Below are positions 17,785 to 25,985 of a stretch of DNA of 64,000 bases, piece by piece. Made by a program: the position numbers and the translations under genes. Origin of the DNA: JADGHX01 sp963837755 (GTDB lineage Bacteria > Pseudomonadota > Gammaproteobacteria > Steroidobacterales > Steroidobacteraceae). The stretch lies in NCBI GenBank assembly GCA_963837755.1, contig CAWIOP010000001.1, positions 1,922,001 to 1,986,000 on the forward strand, in the 5' to 3' direction. How positions within the stretch are numbered: the first letter of the stretch is position 1; the number at the start of each line of letters is the position of its first letter. The notes under the pieces were generated by a model. That model was not told where the DNA came from, did not search any database, and saw nothing but the letters and a program-made list of their open reading frames with translations.

Positions 17785-18405
17785 ATGGCAAAAGCAAAGA
17801 AACCCGTCATCGCTTCGCCGGCCAAAGTCTCGCGCGAAGACGCGGAATCGGCCATTCGCACGCTGCTGAAGTGGGCGGGCGATGATCCCACTCGCGAGGG
17901 GCTGCTGGACACACCCAAGCGCGTGGTAGATGCCTACCGGGACTGGTTCTCGGGCTATGCCATCGATCCGGCAGACTACCTGCGCCGCACGTTCGAGGAA
18001 GTGGGCGGCTACGACGAGATGATCGTTCTTCGGGACATCACGTTTGAATCCCACTGCGAGCATCACATGGCGCCCATCATCGGGCGCGTGCATGTGGGTT
18101 ACCTGCCCACCAACAAGGTGGTTGGCATCAGCAAGCTGGCGCGCGTGGTCGATGGTTACGCACGGCGTTTCCAGGTGCAGGAGAAGCTCACCGCGCAGAT
18201 CAGCGGTTGTATCCACGATGTGCTGAAGCCGCGCGGCGTGGGCGTAGTGATCGATGCCGTTCACCAGTGCATGACCACGCGCGGCGTGCACAAGCGCAGC
18301 GTCTCCATGATCACCAGCCGCATGCTCGGCACGTTCCGCGAGGACGCCCGCACTCGCGCCGAGTTCCTGCAGTTCATCGACATTCGCGGGGTGCGGGAAG
18401 TCTAG
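17785..18405 (+). CDS. folE: GTP cyclohydrolase I (FolE type)
   Basis: This 206-residue protein is the usual length for GTP cyclohydrolase I, which converts GTP to 7,8-dihydroneopterin triphosphate, the first step of folate and tetrahydrobiopterin synthesis. The zinc ligands are intact: C91 and H94 in FESHCEHHMAP and C162 in VHQCMTTRGV. The GTP-binding segment SKLARVVDGYARRFQVQEKL is also present. The frame is open far upstream, but homology begins at Met 17785 (MAKAKKPV). The next gene follows after 71 bases on the same strand. Confidence 0.96.
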   Translation: MAKAKKPVIASPAKVSREDAESAIRTLLKWAGDDPTREGLLDTPKRVVDAYRDWFSGYAIDPADYLRRTFEEVGGYDEMIVLRDITFESHCEHHMAPIIGRVHVGYLPTNKVVGISKLARVVDGYARRFQVQEKLTAQISGCIHDVLKPRGVGVVIDAVHQCMTTRGVHKRSVSMITSRMLGTFREDARTRAEFLQFIDIRGVREV

Positions 18406-18476
18406 GTTCTCGGGAACGCTTTGCCGTGCTGCGTGCTCCAACCCAGTCACTGGCGGACACCATCAAGAGGCACGCG

Positions 18477-19142
18477 ATGGACGGGCGAGTGAATACGAAG
18501 CGGATGGGGATGGCGGTGCTGGCCCTGCTGGCCGCCGCGGGCGTGGCCACGGCGCGCGAGCCAACGCCTCCCACCTGGGACGGCATGAAGCGCGTCGAGC
18601 GCCCCGGGCTCGACACCGTTTATTTGCGCGAGGGCGCCAGCCTCGCCAAGTACACGAAGGTGATGCTCGACCCCGTGGATGTCTCGTTCGACAAGAACTG
18701 GAACCCCAAGCGCACCGGCAGCGTCACCACGTTCGACAGGGTCGACACCCAGGCCATCCGGCAAGATCTCGCCAAGCTGGCACGAGCCGTCACCCGGCGC
18801 GAGCTCGAGAGAAAGGGTGGCTACTCGCTGGTGGAAGCGCCGGGTGCAGACGTGCTGCGCGTTCGCGCGCAGATTGTAGATCTCTACATCAACGCGCCAG
18901 ACACCATGACGCCCGGCACGCGCACGTATGTGCTGAACGCGGGTGAGATGACGCTGGTGGCGGAGTTGTACGACTCGCGGACCAACGCGCTGATCGGCCG
19001 GGTGGTCGATCGCCAGCGCGGCCTGGAGCAGGGCCCCTTCGACCTTCAGATCGCCAACAGCGTGACGAACCGGGCGGAAGCGGACCGCATCCTGTCGATA
19101 TGGGCCAGGCGCCTGCGAAGCGCGCTCGATAAGGCGAAGTAA
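18477..19142 (+). CDS. Exported DUF3313-like protein
   Basis: A 221-residue protein with a signal peptide (MGMAVLALLAAAGVATA). The body resembles the DUF3313 family: LREGASLAKYTKVMLDPVDVSF near the start of the mature protein, DVLRVRAQIVDLYINAP in the middle, and LVAELYDSRTNALIGRVVDR towards the end. Members are exported or lipoprotein-like envelope proteins of unknown role; this one has no lipobox Cys. AGAGG lies 6 bases before the ATG. It converges with typA, and a weak short stem (CGCCG/CGGCG) lies between the stops. Confidence 0.8.
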   Translation: MDGRVNTKRMGMAVLALLAAAGVATAREPTPPTWDGMKRVERPGLDTVYLREGASLAKYTKVMLDPVDVSFDKNWNPKRTGSVTTFDRVDTQAIRQDLAKLARAVTRRELERKGGYSLVEAPGADVLRVRAQIVDLYINAPDTMTPGTRTYVLNAGEMTLVAELYDSRTNALIGRVVDRQRGLEQGPFDLQIANSVTNRAEADRILSIWARRLRSALDKAK

Positions 19143-19200
19143 GAGCGAAGTAGAACAACGCGGCCGCCGCCGATAAGCGGCGACCGGTATCCCTTCAGAT

Positions 19201-21023
19201 TCAGGCCACTTCCGTGGTGCGCGACGCGCGCTTGCGATCCGTTTCCTTCAGGAAGCGCTTGCGGATGCGGATGGACTCCGGCGTGATCTCCACCAGCTCG
19301 TCGTCCGCAATGAACTCCACCGCGTATTCCAGCGTGAGCTGGATAGGCGGTGTCAGCAGGATGGCGTCGTCCTTGCCTGCCGCGCGAACGTTCGTGAGCT
19401 TCTTCGTCTTGATGGGGTTCACGACGAGGTCGTTCTCACGGCTGTGGACGCCGATGATCATGCCCTCGTAGAGCTTCTCGCCCGGGTGCACGAACAGGCG
19501 CCCGCGCTCCTGGATGTTCCACAGCGCGTAGGCCACGGCTTCGCCCTGCTCGTTGCTGATGAGCACGCCGCTGCGACGTTCCGGGATCTCGCCCTTCACC
19601 GGCGCGAAGCCGTCGAAGATGTGGCTGATGAGCCCGGTGCCGCGGGTCATGGTCATGAACTCGCCCTGGAAGCCGATGAGCCCGCGCGCCGGCACGCGGT
19701 ATTCGAGGCGCACGCGGCCGCGGCCGTCCATCGCCATGTCCTGGAGCTCGGCGCGGCGTTGGCCCAGCCCTTCCATGACGGCGCCCTGGTGCGACTCTTC
19801 TATATCTACGGTCAGGGCCTCATAGGGCTCATGCACCACACCGTCCACCATCTTGGTGAGCACCTGCGGGCGGGAGACGGCCAGCTCGTAGCCTTCCCGG
19901 CGCATGGTCTCGAGCAGAATCGTGAGGTGCAGCTCGCCGCGACCCTGCACGCGGAAGATATCCGGCTCTGCCGTGTCTTCCACGCGTAGCGCCACGTTGC
20001 TCTGAAGCTCGCGGTTCAGCCGCTCGCGGATCTGGCGGCTGGTGACGAACTTGCCCTCGCGGCCGGCCAGCGGCGAGGTGTTCACCTGGAAATTCATGGC
20101 GAGCGTGGGCTCGTCCACGCTTGATGGGCGGCAGGCCCACGGGGTTTTCCACGTCGCACACCGTGAGGCCGATGTTCACGTCTTCGATGCCGGTGACGGC
20201 GACGATGTCGCCAGCGAAGGCCTCGGTGACCTGAACGCGCTCGAGGCCCGTGTAGGTGAGCACCTGCCCGATCCTGGCCGTGCCACGGTTCTCATCGCCG
20301 TAGCGCAGGGCCACGTTCTGGCCGGGGCGAATCGAGCCCTTGCGGATGCGGCCGATGCCGATGCGGCCTACATAAGAGTTGTAGTCCAGCGTGGAGACCT
20401 GGAACTGCAGCGGCGCCTCGGCGTCGGCATCCGGCGGCGGCACGTGCTTGAGCACGGCTTCGAACAGCGCGTCCATGTTCGGGCTGGCGCGTGGTGTAGT
20501 CGGTGCTGGCCCAGCCCTGCAGGGCCGAGGCGTAGATCACCGGGAAATCCAGCTGCTCGTCGTTGGCGCCGAGCTTGTCGAACAGCTCGAAGGTCTGGTC
20601 CACGACCCAGCCCGGGCGCGAGCCGGGGCGGTCGATCTTGTTCACCACCACGATGGCCTTGTGGCCCAGCGCGAGCGCCTTGCGGGTGACGAAGCGGGTC
20701 TGCGGCATGGGGCCTTCGACGGCATCCACCAGCAGCAGCACGCCATCCACCATGGACAGCACGCGCTCCACCTCGCCGCCGAAGTCGGCGTGGCCGGGCG
20801 TATCCACGATGTTGATGCGGGTGCCGCCGTATTCGATGGCGCAGTTCTTGGCCAGGATGGTGATGCCGCGCTCACGCTCGATGTCGTTCGAGTCCATGAC
20901 CCGCTCGGCCACCTTCTCGTGGGCGGCAAAGGTGCCCGACTGTTTCAGGAGGCAATCGACCAGAGTGGTCTTGCCATGGTCGACGTGCGCGATGATCGCG
21001 ATATTGCGAATAGGGCGGTGCAT
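19201..21023 (-). pseudogene. typA: Ribosome-associated GTPase TypA/BipA, interrupted by two +1 frameshifts
   Basis: Translated in three successive frames, this gives a complete TypA/BipA of about 606 residues, the normal length. The N-terminal part carries the GTPase motifs AHVDHGKTT (12-20), DTPGHADFGGEV and VVNKIDRPGSR. The middle part is the beta-barrel domain (MDALFEAVLKHVPPP to DVENPVGLPP). The C-terminal part has the EF-G-like and TypA-specific domains (PRGLIGFQGEFMT, TRGTGLISHIFDG). Frame changes occur at about 20489 (extra C after TDYTT) and 20119 (extra C after LPPIK). Removing one base at each restores a continuous protein. TypA aids ribosome assembly and stress adaptation. Both changes could be sequencing errors, since the rest is perfectly conserved in sense. 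Confidence 0.88.
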
Positions 21024-21125
21024 GGGGTGGGTGCTGATGGCACCCGGGACGGGCGCGCTGGAAAAAAGGTTGCGAAGGGTACCAGATTCGAAGGGCCGGT
21101 GGGGGGCCGCGATGAGCGTGGCGCC

Positions 21126-21155
21126 CCTCCGGGCGCCTGGAGGGGCGCCCGGAGG
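21126..21155. repeat. GC-rich perfect hairpin, 12-base arms
   Basis: CCTCCGGGCGCC (21126-21137) and its exact complement (21144-21155) flank a 6-base loop in the gap between the ThiF-like gene and typA, both on the minus strand. It could end the upstream transcript or act in the typA leader. No T-run follows, so it is not a classical intrinsic terminator. The rest of 21024-21263 shows no gene. Confidence 0.4.
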
Positions 21156-21263
21156 AGCGCAAAGGGCTCAGGCGGCGGCTCTGGCGGCCGAGCTCTGGCG
21201 GTGGGGCACGGCCCGGCGGCCCGGGCGCGGTTTAGCGGAGCGACCTGCTGGTCACAAGCGTTC

Positions 21264-21905
21264 TCATTCCAGCGCAGCCGGATGCCACACGCGCAGGGGC
21301 GGAGGCCGGCGCAAGGTGGCGCAATCGGCCCCTGCACTTGCGACCAACATCTTGTTGCTGAAGCAATTCGGCGCTTCGAATCCGCTGATCTCGCTCCCGC
21401 GCGAGGGTGGATTCTTTTCGGCTACACGTTCGGCCAACCGAAGTCCCCCCGCGCCGCGCAGAATGTTCTCAAGCTCACGAATCACGACGGTGGCTCCAAT
21501 TTGCGCCACCCGGGTTCCCCTCGTGTCCGCGACTGGCGTCAGCGCGTTGCTCGCCGGCACAAACGCGCCTTGCGTGTTACTGAGACTTAAGTCCCAACTT
21601 TGAGTCAGGTGCTGCGAGGGGAAATTTCCGCGAACCCGAGCGGCGACGAGTGGCCCCACTCGCACAGAGCCCATGGTGAGGCACGCGAACAGAACGTTGC
21701 CCCGATCGGCTCGCACCCGCTCACCCAGCGCCGCGCATTGCGAGGCGTTCTCAGAATCGCTGCAAGCCAGAAAGAGCGCCGCGTCTGCGGAAGCGAGCGC
21801 GACGTCACCCGCGGCGAGCAGCGCCGCCTGGCGAAGCTGAACGCGCACCGCCGCCGCCAGATGCCCGATTCCAAGGACGTAGAGGTGGAAACCGCTGTAA
21901 TCCAT
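21264..21905 (-). CDS. ThiF/E1-like fold protein, possibly degenerate TOMM leader-binding type
   Basis: A 213-residue protein from Met 21905. The N-terminus YVLGIGHLAAAVRVQL looks like the glycine-rich start of a ThiF/E1-like Rossmann domain. The segment DAALFLACSD, followed about 35 residues later by GSVRVGPLVAARVRGNF, resembles the layout of ThiF-like cyclodehydratase partner domains of azole-peptide (TOMM) clusters, which read d-LvvvcdD then rvGPlvvPg. The cysteines usual after that loop are missing, and no YcaO gene is nearby. The last 80 residues are of unknown type. I consider the gene real from codon pattern, but the family assignment is weak. It follows DUF2721 by about 100 bases on the same strand. 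Confidence 0.55.
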   Translation of the reverse strand: MDYSGFHLYVLGIGHLAAAVRVQLRQAALLAAGDVALASADAALFLACSDSENASQCAALGERVRADRGNVLFACLTMGSVRVGPLVAARVRGNFPSQHLTQSWDLSLSNTQGAFVPASNALTPVADTRGTRVAQIGATVVIRELENILRGAGGLRLAERVAEKNPPSRGSEISGFEAPNCFSNKMLVASAGADCATLRRPPPLRVWHPAALE

Positions 21906-22007
21906 GCGCGGAGCGTATTCCCGCCACGCGCCGCGCGAACCCTGCAAAACTGCTGCATTCGCCGAGAAATGCAGTGCCGCATGGCGTGCACCGATTCCGC
22001 GCCACCT

Positions 22008-22427
22008 TTATGGAGGCGCCCCGATACGGAGCGATTGTGTGGCGAGGCGAACCTCGACGAGGAACGCGCCGAAGGCACCAGTGAGACAGATCATCGCAGC
22101 CACGAACAGGATGGCGATGACGCCAGACAGGCTCAGCGAGGTGAAGGCGCTCGCGAACAGCGACATCACCACGAGCGAGACAAACAGTGCGGATATCGTA
22201 CAGAGCGCAATCGCCGTGTTTATGTAATGCGCACGCCGCGCGAGCACGCGTAAACTGACTTCCCGCGATTCAGCCTGCGCATCCTCTGCGTTCGCGCGCG
22301 ACTCGAGCAAGCGTGCCCGGTCTATGATTCGCGCGAGACGGTTTGTGAGCACACCTAATGTGACGCCCACTCCCGACAGGAGAAACACCGGGGCCACTGC
22401 CGACTGAATCAAATGTACGATGTCCAT
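22008..22427 (-). CDS. DUF2721 family membrane protein
   Basis: A 139-residue inner-membrane protein. An N-terminal hydrophobic segment (IQSAVAPVFLLSGVGVTLGVL) precedes the family hallmark TNRLARIIDRARLLE. After a cytosolic helix (about 45-65) come two further membrane segments (INTAIALCTISALFVSLVVMSL and LSGVIAILFVAAMICLTGAFG). This is the standard DUF2721 pattern. Function is unknown in the family. It is divergent from a small XRE gene 107 bases away. Confidence 0.88.
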   Translation of the reverse strand: MDIVHLIQSAVAPVFLLSGVGVTLGVLTNRLARIIDRARLLESRANAEDAQAESREVSLRVLARRAHYINTAIALCTISALFVSLVVMSLFASAFTSLSLSGVIAILFVAAMICLTGAFGAFLVEVRLATQSLRIGAPP

Positions 22428-22534
22428 ACAGCCATGATACGGAATGCGCGCCGCAACATCCGGTGTGCTAGAGTCGCCCCGCCTTGAAATTGAATGGTTG
22501 CCGCCCCCTGACGCGGCAGAGGCTGCAAGTACAT

Positions 22535-22831
22535 ATGGCTCGGAAGAAGCCTGCTCGTCGCGCGGAGCGCGACACGGACGAAACGCTGAAGAATGATGGG
22601 CCGGCCGAAGAGGCAACGGCGCTCGCTATCAAGCGGGAACTCGCCTCCGAACTGCATCGGGCCATGAAGAAGCAGAAGATGTCACAGAGCGAGCTCGCGC
22701 GCCGCATGCGCACCAGCCGCGCGGTGGTTCATCGCCTGCTGAAGCGTGACGATCCCTCCGTAACCCTCTCGACGATCAGTCGGGCGGCGGTCGCGCTCGG
22801 GCGTAACGTCAAGGTCCGCATCAAGAACTGA
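22535..22831 (+). CDS. XRE-family HTH protein (antitoxin-like)
   Basis: A 98-residue protein with a basic, charged N-terminal tail and a C-terminal helix-turn-helix (KKQKMSQSELARRMRTSRAVVHRLLKRD, then TLSTISRAAVALG). The layout resembles HigA/HipB-type antitoxin regulators, but no toxin gene is adjacent on either side. The ATG at 22535 is preceded by GAGG at about 12 bases. A TTG at 22484 is also in frame, but the extension looks non-native. Confidence 0.75.
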   Translation: MARKKPARRAERDTDETLKNDGPAEEATALAIKRELASELHRAMKKQKMSQSELARRMRTSRAVVHRLLKRDDPSVTLSTISRAAVALGRNVKVRIKN

Positions 22832-22927
22832 CGGCGTGTGCCGGCGTCCAGCCGGACAGGCCGCTCATCGAGCGGCACGGCAGCCTGCTGCCTGTAGAAT
22901 CCCTCGCCCATGTGAAGGGTGCGGCCC

Positions 22928-24202
22928 ATGACGCTTGATGCCAGGAAGACTCGCGCCTCGTCGGGGCGCGCGCCTCGCCGAACCCACCCGCGCCTCGAAA
23001 ACGAGGCGGAGCTGCTCGTCACTTGCCACGCTCGCGCGGTGGAACTGCTGAAGCGCAACCTTTCCAGCGCCGGCATTCTCGCCGCCACCGCCACTGAGCG
23101 TTCCGCCGCGCGCGGCTACGCACACATATTCGGCCGTGACGCTGCGATCTGCGCCATTGGCATGGCGCTGTCGGGCGATGCGCAGCTCGAGCGCGAAGCC
23201 GTCACCGGGTTGCACACGCTCGCCAGGCACCAGGCGCCGAACGGGCAGATACCCAAGTTCGTGGATGCGCGGGGCCGCGAGGCAGACTTCTGGTATCTCG
23301 GGTGTATCGACTCCACGCTCTGGTGGCTCATCGCTCTCGCGTTTCTCGATGAGCGGCGCAAGCCGCGTGGCTTGAAGCGCCGGTACGCAAAAAAGATCAG
23401 GCTCGCGCTGCAGTGGTTGCTCGCGCAGGAGCATCAACGCTTCTACCTCCTGCAACAGAACGAAGCGAGCGACTGGGCGGACATCATGCCGCGCTCAGGC
23501 TTCGTGCTCTACACGAACGCGCTCTGGTATCACGTGAAGCGCCTCTACCGCTTGCCCAAAGCGAAGCAGACGCGGGACAACTTCAACGGCCTGTTCCACC
23601 CGTTCTCCGCCGGCATCGCGGAATATCGGCGGGCGCGCCTGCTCAATGAGTATGCGATGCGCAAGGCGAAGTACCACGACCTGTTCCTGAGCTTCGTGAA
23701 CTTCTCCTTTTTTGGCGACGAGGGCGACGCCTTCGGTAATGTTCTGGCGGTGATGTACGGTCTCATGGACGAGCCCGCGGCCGCTCGTACGCTGCGCGCG
23801 TTGCAGAGGTGCGGCGTGAGCGACCCGTATCCACTTCGAGTTACCGTTCGACCCATTCGAAAGCACAGCGCGCTGTGGCGGCCCTACATGGCCCGCCACC
23901 GCCAGAACGCGGCGTGGCAATACCACAATGGGGGCATCTGGCCGATGGCGGGGGGCTTCTGGGTTGCGACGTTGGTCGCCAGCGACAGACTGCGCGAGGC
24001 GAAGCGCGCGCTCATACGGTTGGCGCGTGCGTGTGAGCTGGATAACTGGGGCTTCGCCGAGTGGCTGCACGGTAAGACGTTGTCTCGCCACGGAATGCGC
24101 GGCCAGTCCTGGAGCGCCGCCGCGTTCTTGATGGCGCATCAGGCTGTATGGGGTTCGAGACGTGGCGTTCGCCGACCCACGCGCCACTCGTCAAACTCAT
24201 GA
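22928..24202 (+). CDS. Glycoside hydrolase resembling alkaline/neutral invertases (GH100-like)
   Basis: A 424-residue protein whose motifs follow the (alpha/alpha)6 barrel of GH100 invertases: AHIFGRDAAICAIGMAL with the catalytic-type Asp, CIDSTLWWLIALAFLDE, EASDWADIMPRSGFVLYTN, YHNGGIWPMAGGFWVATL, and near the end WGFAEWLHGKTLSRHGMRGQSWSAAAFLMAHQAV. There is no signal peptide, so it acts in the cytosol. Sucrose or another disaccharide is a likely substrate by family, but bacterial homologues are little studied. A GTG at 22919 is in frame; the ATG at 22928 is preferred because GAAGGG lies about 9 bases before it. No sugar transporter or kinase is nearby. Confidence 0.85.
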   Translation: MTLDARKTRASSGRAPRRTHPRLENEAELLVTCHARAVELLKRNLSSAGILAATATERSAARGYAHIFGRDAAICAIGMALSGDAQLEREAVTGLHTLARHQAPNGQIPKFVDARGREADFWYLGCIDSTLWWLIALAFLDERRKPRGLKRRYAKKIRLALQWLLAQEHQRFYLLQQNEASDWADIMPRSGFVLYTNALWYHVKRLYRLPKAKQTRDNFNGLFHPFSAGIAEYRRARLLNEYAMRKAKYHDLFLSFVNFSFFGDEGDAFGNVLAVMYGLMDEPAAARTLRALQRCGVSDPYPLRVTVRPIRKHSALWRPYMARHRQNAAWQYHNGGIWPMAGGFWVATLVASDRLREAKRALIRLARACELDNWGFAEWLHGKTLSRHGMRGQSWSAAAFLMAHQAVWGSRRGVRRPTRHSSNS

Positions 24203-24238
24203 GACCGCGCGAGGTTGGCTGGACATGGACGGTGGCAT

Positions 24239-24742
24239 TTACTTCGACGGTCTCCAACATGGTGCGGCGTCCGATTCCGACGGCGTTTGCCTGAGCTGTG
24301 GGGCGGCGTCCAGGTTTCGGCTTTTCCTGCGATTGTTTCTGCGCGGTTTCAGTTGATCGGCGCTCAGTTGCCGCTGAATCCTTCGGTCGCACGCGTCGGC
24401 ACGCCTGTCGGCGACTTCCGATGCCTTCCATTGACGATAGACGACACCGGACAGGAGCCCTGACAGGGCGAACATGGCCCCAAGCTGATACCACCACGGG
24501 TATCGCAGCACCTGCCCACTGTAAAGAATGGTGACAACGACGACGAACGGCGAAAGGCCGGCGACAACGGTTGCCGTCCAATAGGCCCTCGCAAGGTGGT
24601 TCAACGCCTGCCGGTGGTAACGGCTGGAGAAGATCAGGCGGTCGTCGCGGTCGGGCGGGCGAGGCTCAAGGTCGGTTTGGCGAGTGCGCGCCGGGAGCCT
24701 GGGGCGCGAAATATCCTGTCCATCGTCCAGACTCGACGTCAT
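24239..24742 (-). CDS. Small two-TM protein resembling the TRADD-N-associated membrane domain (A copy)
   Basis: A 167-residue protein: a charged N-terminus (about 1-45), then SSRYHRQALNHLARAYWTATV leading into one membrane helix (VAGLSPFVVVVTILYSG). A second helix (YQLGAMFALSGLLSGVVY) and a basic C-terminal tail with WKASEVADRRADACDRRI follow. A Y-H-x-x-A-L helix, two TM segments and a coiled basic tail is the plan of the two-TM domain associated with TRADD-N proteins in bacterial conflict systems; that match is inference. GGTGGGG lies 7 bases before ATG 24742. It runs in the same direction as the B copy, 168 bases downstream of it. Confidence 0.65.
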   Translation of the reverse strand: MTSSLDDGQDISRPRLPARTRQTDLEPRPPDRDDRLIFSSRYHRQALNHLARAYWTATVVAGLSPFVVVVTILYSGQVLRYPWWYQLGAMFALSGLLSGVVYRQWKASEVADRRADACDRRIQRQLSADQLKPRRNNRRKSRNLDAAPQLRQTPSESDAAPCWRPSK

Positions 24743-24909
24743 TCCCATACCCCACCGGTCATGCCCGAACCGTAGCTAGCCGATGGCCATCCTTGCCGCC
24801 CGCAGGGTTGCGAGGCAAATCCTCCGAGTCAGCTCCGCCGACAACTCCCCGCCGCGGCGGGTTCGCTCACCGGGCAGGAACACCGGCTCCAGGCGCGAAA
24901 CTTCCGCGT

Positions 24910-25527
24910 TCAGCCGGTGTAGTCGGTAGGACGAGCGGCGGCGAGATTTCCGTAACTTCCCGTCAGCTCGGACGGCGGCGGACGGTGCCGGCGCCCCGCC
25001 GGTTCAGTGCCCCATTCGACAAGGGATGCTCCAAGCTCGTTGAGCTGGGCCCTGAAACGACGGGTTTCCGCCCGGCTGCACAGGTGCAGCCGGGCGAGGA
25101 ACCCGGTAAACGGCGCCAGGCAGACAATGGCCGCCGCGAACGGCACCACCTGGTCGATGTGAACGCCGGGGCTTGCGCCCAGCACACCCCGCACCAGGTT
25201 GGCGATGAGCAGAGCGTGAGTGCCGGCAGACAGCAGCAACGCCGCGAAGCTGACGCGAGCCCGACGCAGGTGTTCGAAGTATCGCAGCTGGTACTCTTGC
25301 TCGATCTGGCGGATGCCGAAATGGGGGATGCGGTTCATTCGCTCGAGGTCGCCCGTAAGCGGCCGGGCCAGCCTCTTTCGGACCGCGGACACCAGTGCCC
25401 GGCCGAGATGGGCCGGCAAGTTGAGAGACGTGCAGCCGCCTCGTTTCCGTTGTTGCTGGCGCCTCATGCCGTGCCGGGCGATGCCGATGCCGGCGTTCGA
25501 GTGTTTGCCTGACGTGCGCGGTTTCAT
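24910..25527 (-). CDS. Small two-TM protein resembling the TRADD-N-associated membrane domain (B copy)
   Basis: A 205-residue protein. A basic N-terminal region (about 1-75) is followed by the amphipathic segment QIEQEYQLRYFEHLRRAR and a membrane helix (VSFAALLLSAGTHALLIANLV). A second helix (VVPFAAAIVCLAPFTGFLARL) leads to RAETRRFRAQLNELG, and the C-terminus is disordered. The plan parallels the A copy (24239-24742): E/R-rich helix, two TM segments, then a short charged coil. The start at 25527 lies about 10 bases from a perfect TATAAT, so the message may be nearly leaderless. It is divergent from a small XRE regulator, with a palindrome between them. Function unknown; possibly a membrane effector. 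Confidence 0.65.
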   Translation of the reverse strand: MKPRTSGKHSNAGIGIARHGMRRQQQRKRGGCTSLNLPAHLGRALVSAVRKRLARPLTGDLERMNRIPHFGIRQIEQEYQLRYFEHLRRARVSFAALLLSAGTHALLIANLVRGVLGASPGVHIDQVVPFAAAIVCLAPFTGFLARLHLCSRAETRRFRAQLNELGASLVEWGTEPAGRRHRPPPSELTGSYGNLAAARPTDYTG

Positions 25528-25537
25528 GCGAGCCAAA

Positions 25538-25564
25538 ATTATACGAAATTCGTATATGATCCAA
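25538..25564 (-). promoter_or_regulatory. Promoter of the B-copy two-TM gene
   Basis: On the minus strand TTGGAT (25564-25559) is followed after 15 bases by a perfect TATAAT (25543-25538). Transcription would begin around 25531, only a few bases before the ATG at 25527, leaving no room for a Shine-Dalgarno sequence. The promoter is covered by the 17-bp palindrome described separately. Confidence 0.6.
25540..25556. promoter_or_regulatory. Perfect 17-bp palindromic operator
   Basis: TATACGAAATTCGTATA is an exact inverted repeat with 8-base arms around a single central base. It lies in an AT-rich gap between two divergent genes, one encoding an XRE repressor. It overlaps the -10 box and spacer of the minus-strand promoter, the classic position for repression. 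XRE dimers bind sites of this size, so autoregulation plus control of the membrane gene is a direct inference. Confidence 0.7.
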
Positions 25565-25608
25565 CATGAATTAAATATACGTCCCTCAGAAACAAAGAGG
25601 GGCGGCGA

Positions 25609-25896
25609 TTGAAGCCCATCATCTCGATTTCCAGGGCCCTGGGCGCGCTCATCAAAGCGGCGCGAACGAAGGCGGGAATGAATCAGGAGGAGCTTGCGGC
25701 AGAATTGCGGTGGCCGCAGAAGAAGGTCTCGCTGATCGAAAACGGCCGCCAGCCCGCCGACGTAGACGAGCTGTATGACATAGCCCGGGCCCTGGGCGTG
25801 AATTCCACGGAGCTGTTCAGGGAGGCGGTGAAGCAATCCGGCCGTCCCATTTCTCCGCGAAAACACCAGGCAAAGAAAGGACTCGCCAAACCATAA
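25609..25896 (+). CDS. XRE-family regulator, divergent from the two-TM protein
   Basis: A 95-residue protein with one Cro/CI helix-turn-helix (LIKAARTKAGMNQEELAAELRW, then KVSLIENGRQPADVDELYDIARAL). The Lys-rich C-terminal tail ends in KKGLAKP. The start is TTG at 25609, supported by AGAGGGG 6 bases upstream; no ATG fits. It is the likely ligand for the palindrome at 25540-25556. A second small HTH gene follows 89 bases downstream in the same direction. Confidence 0.82.
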   Translation: MKPIISISRALGALIKAARTKAGMNQEELAAELRWPQKKVSLIENGRQPADVDELYDIARALGVNSTELFREAVKQSGRPISPRKHQAKKGLAKP

Positions 25897-25985
25897 AAGC
25901 CACGATAGGAGCGTGGTTCAGTCAGAGGAGTCCAGGGAATGGCGCGTCCGCGGAGAGTGCGAAGTGGAATCGATGCGGTGCCGAC

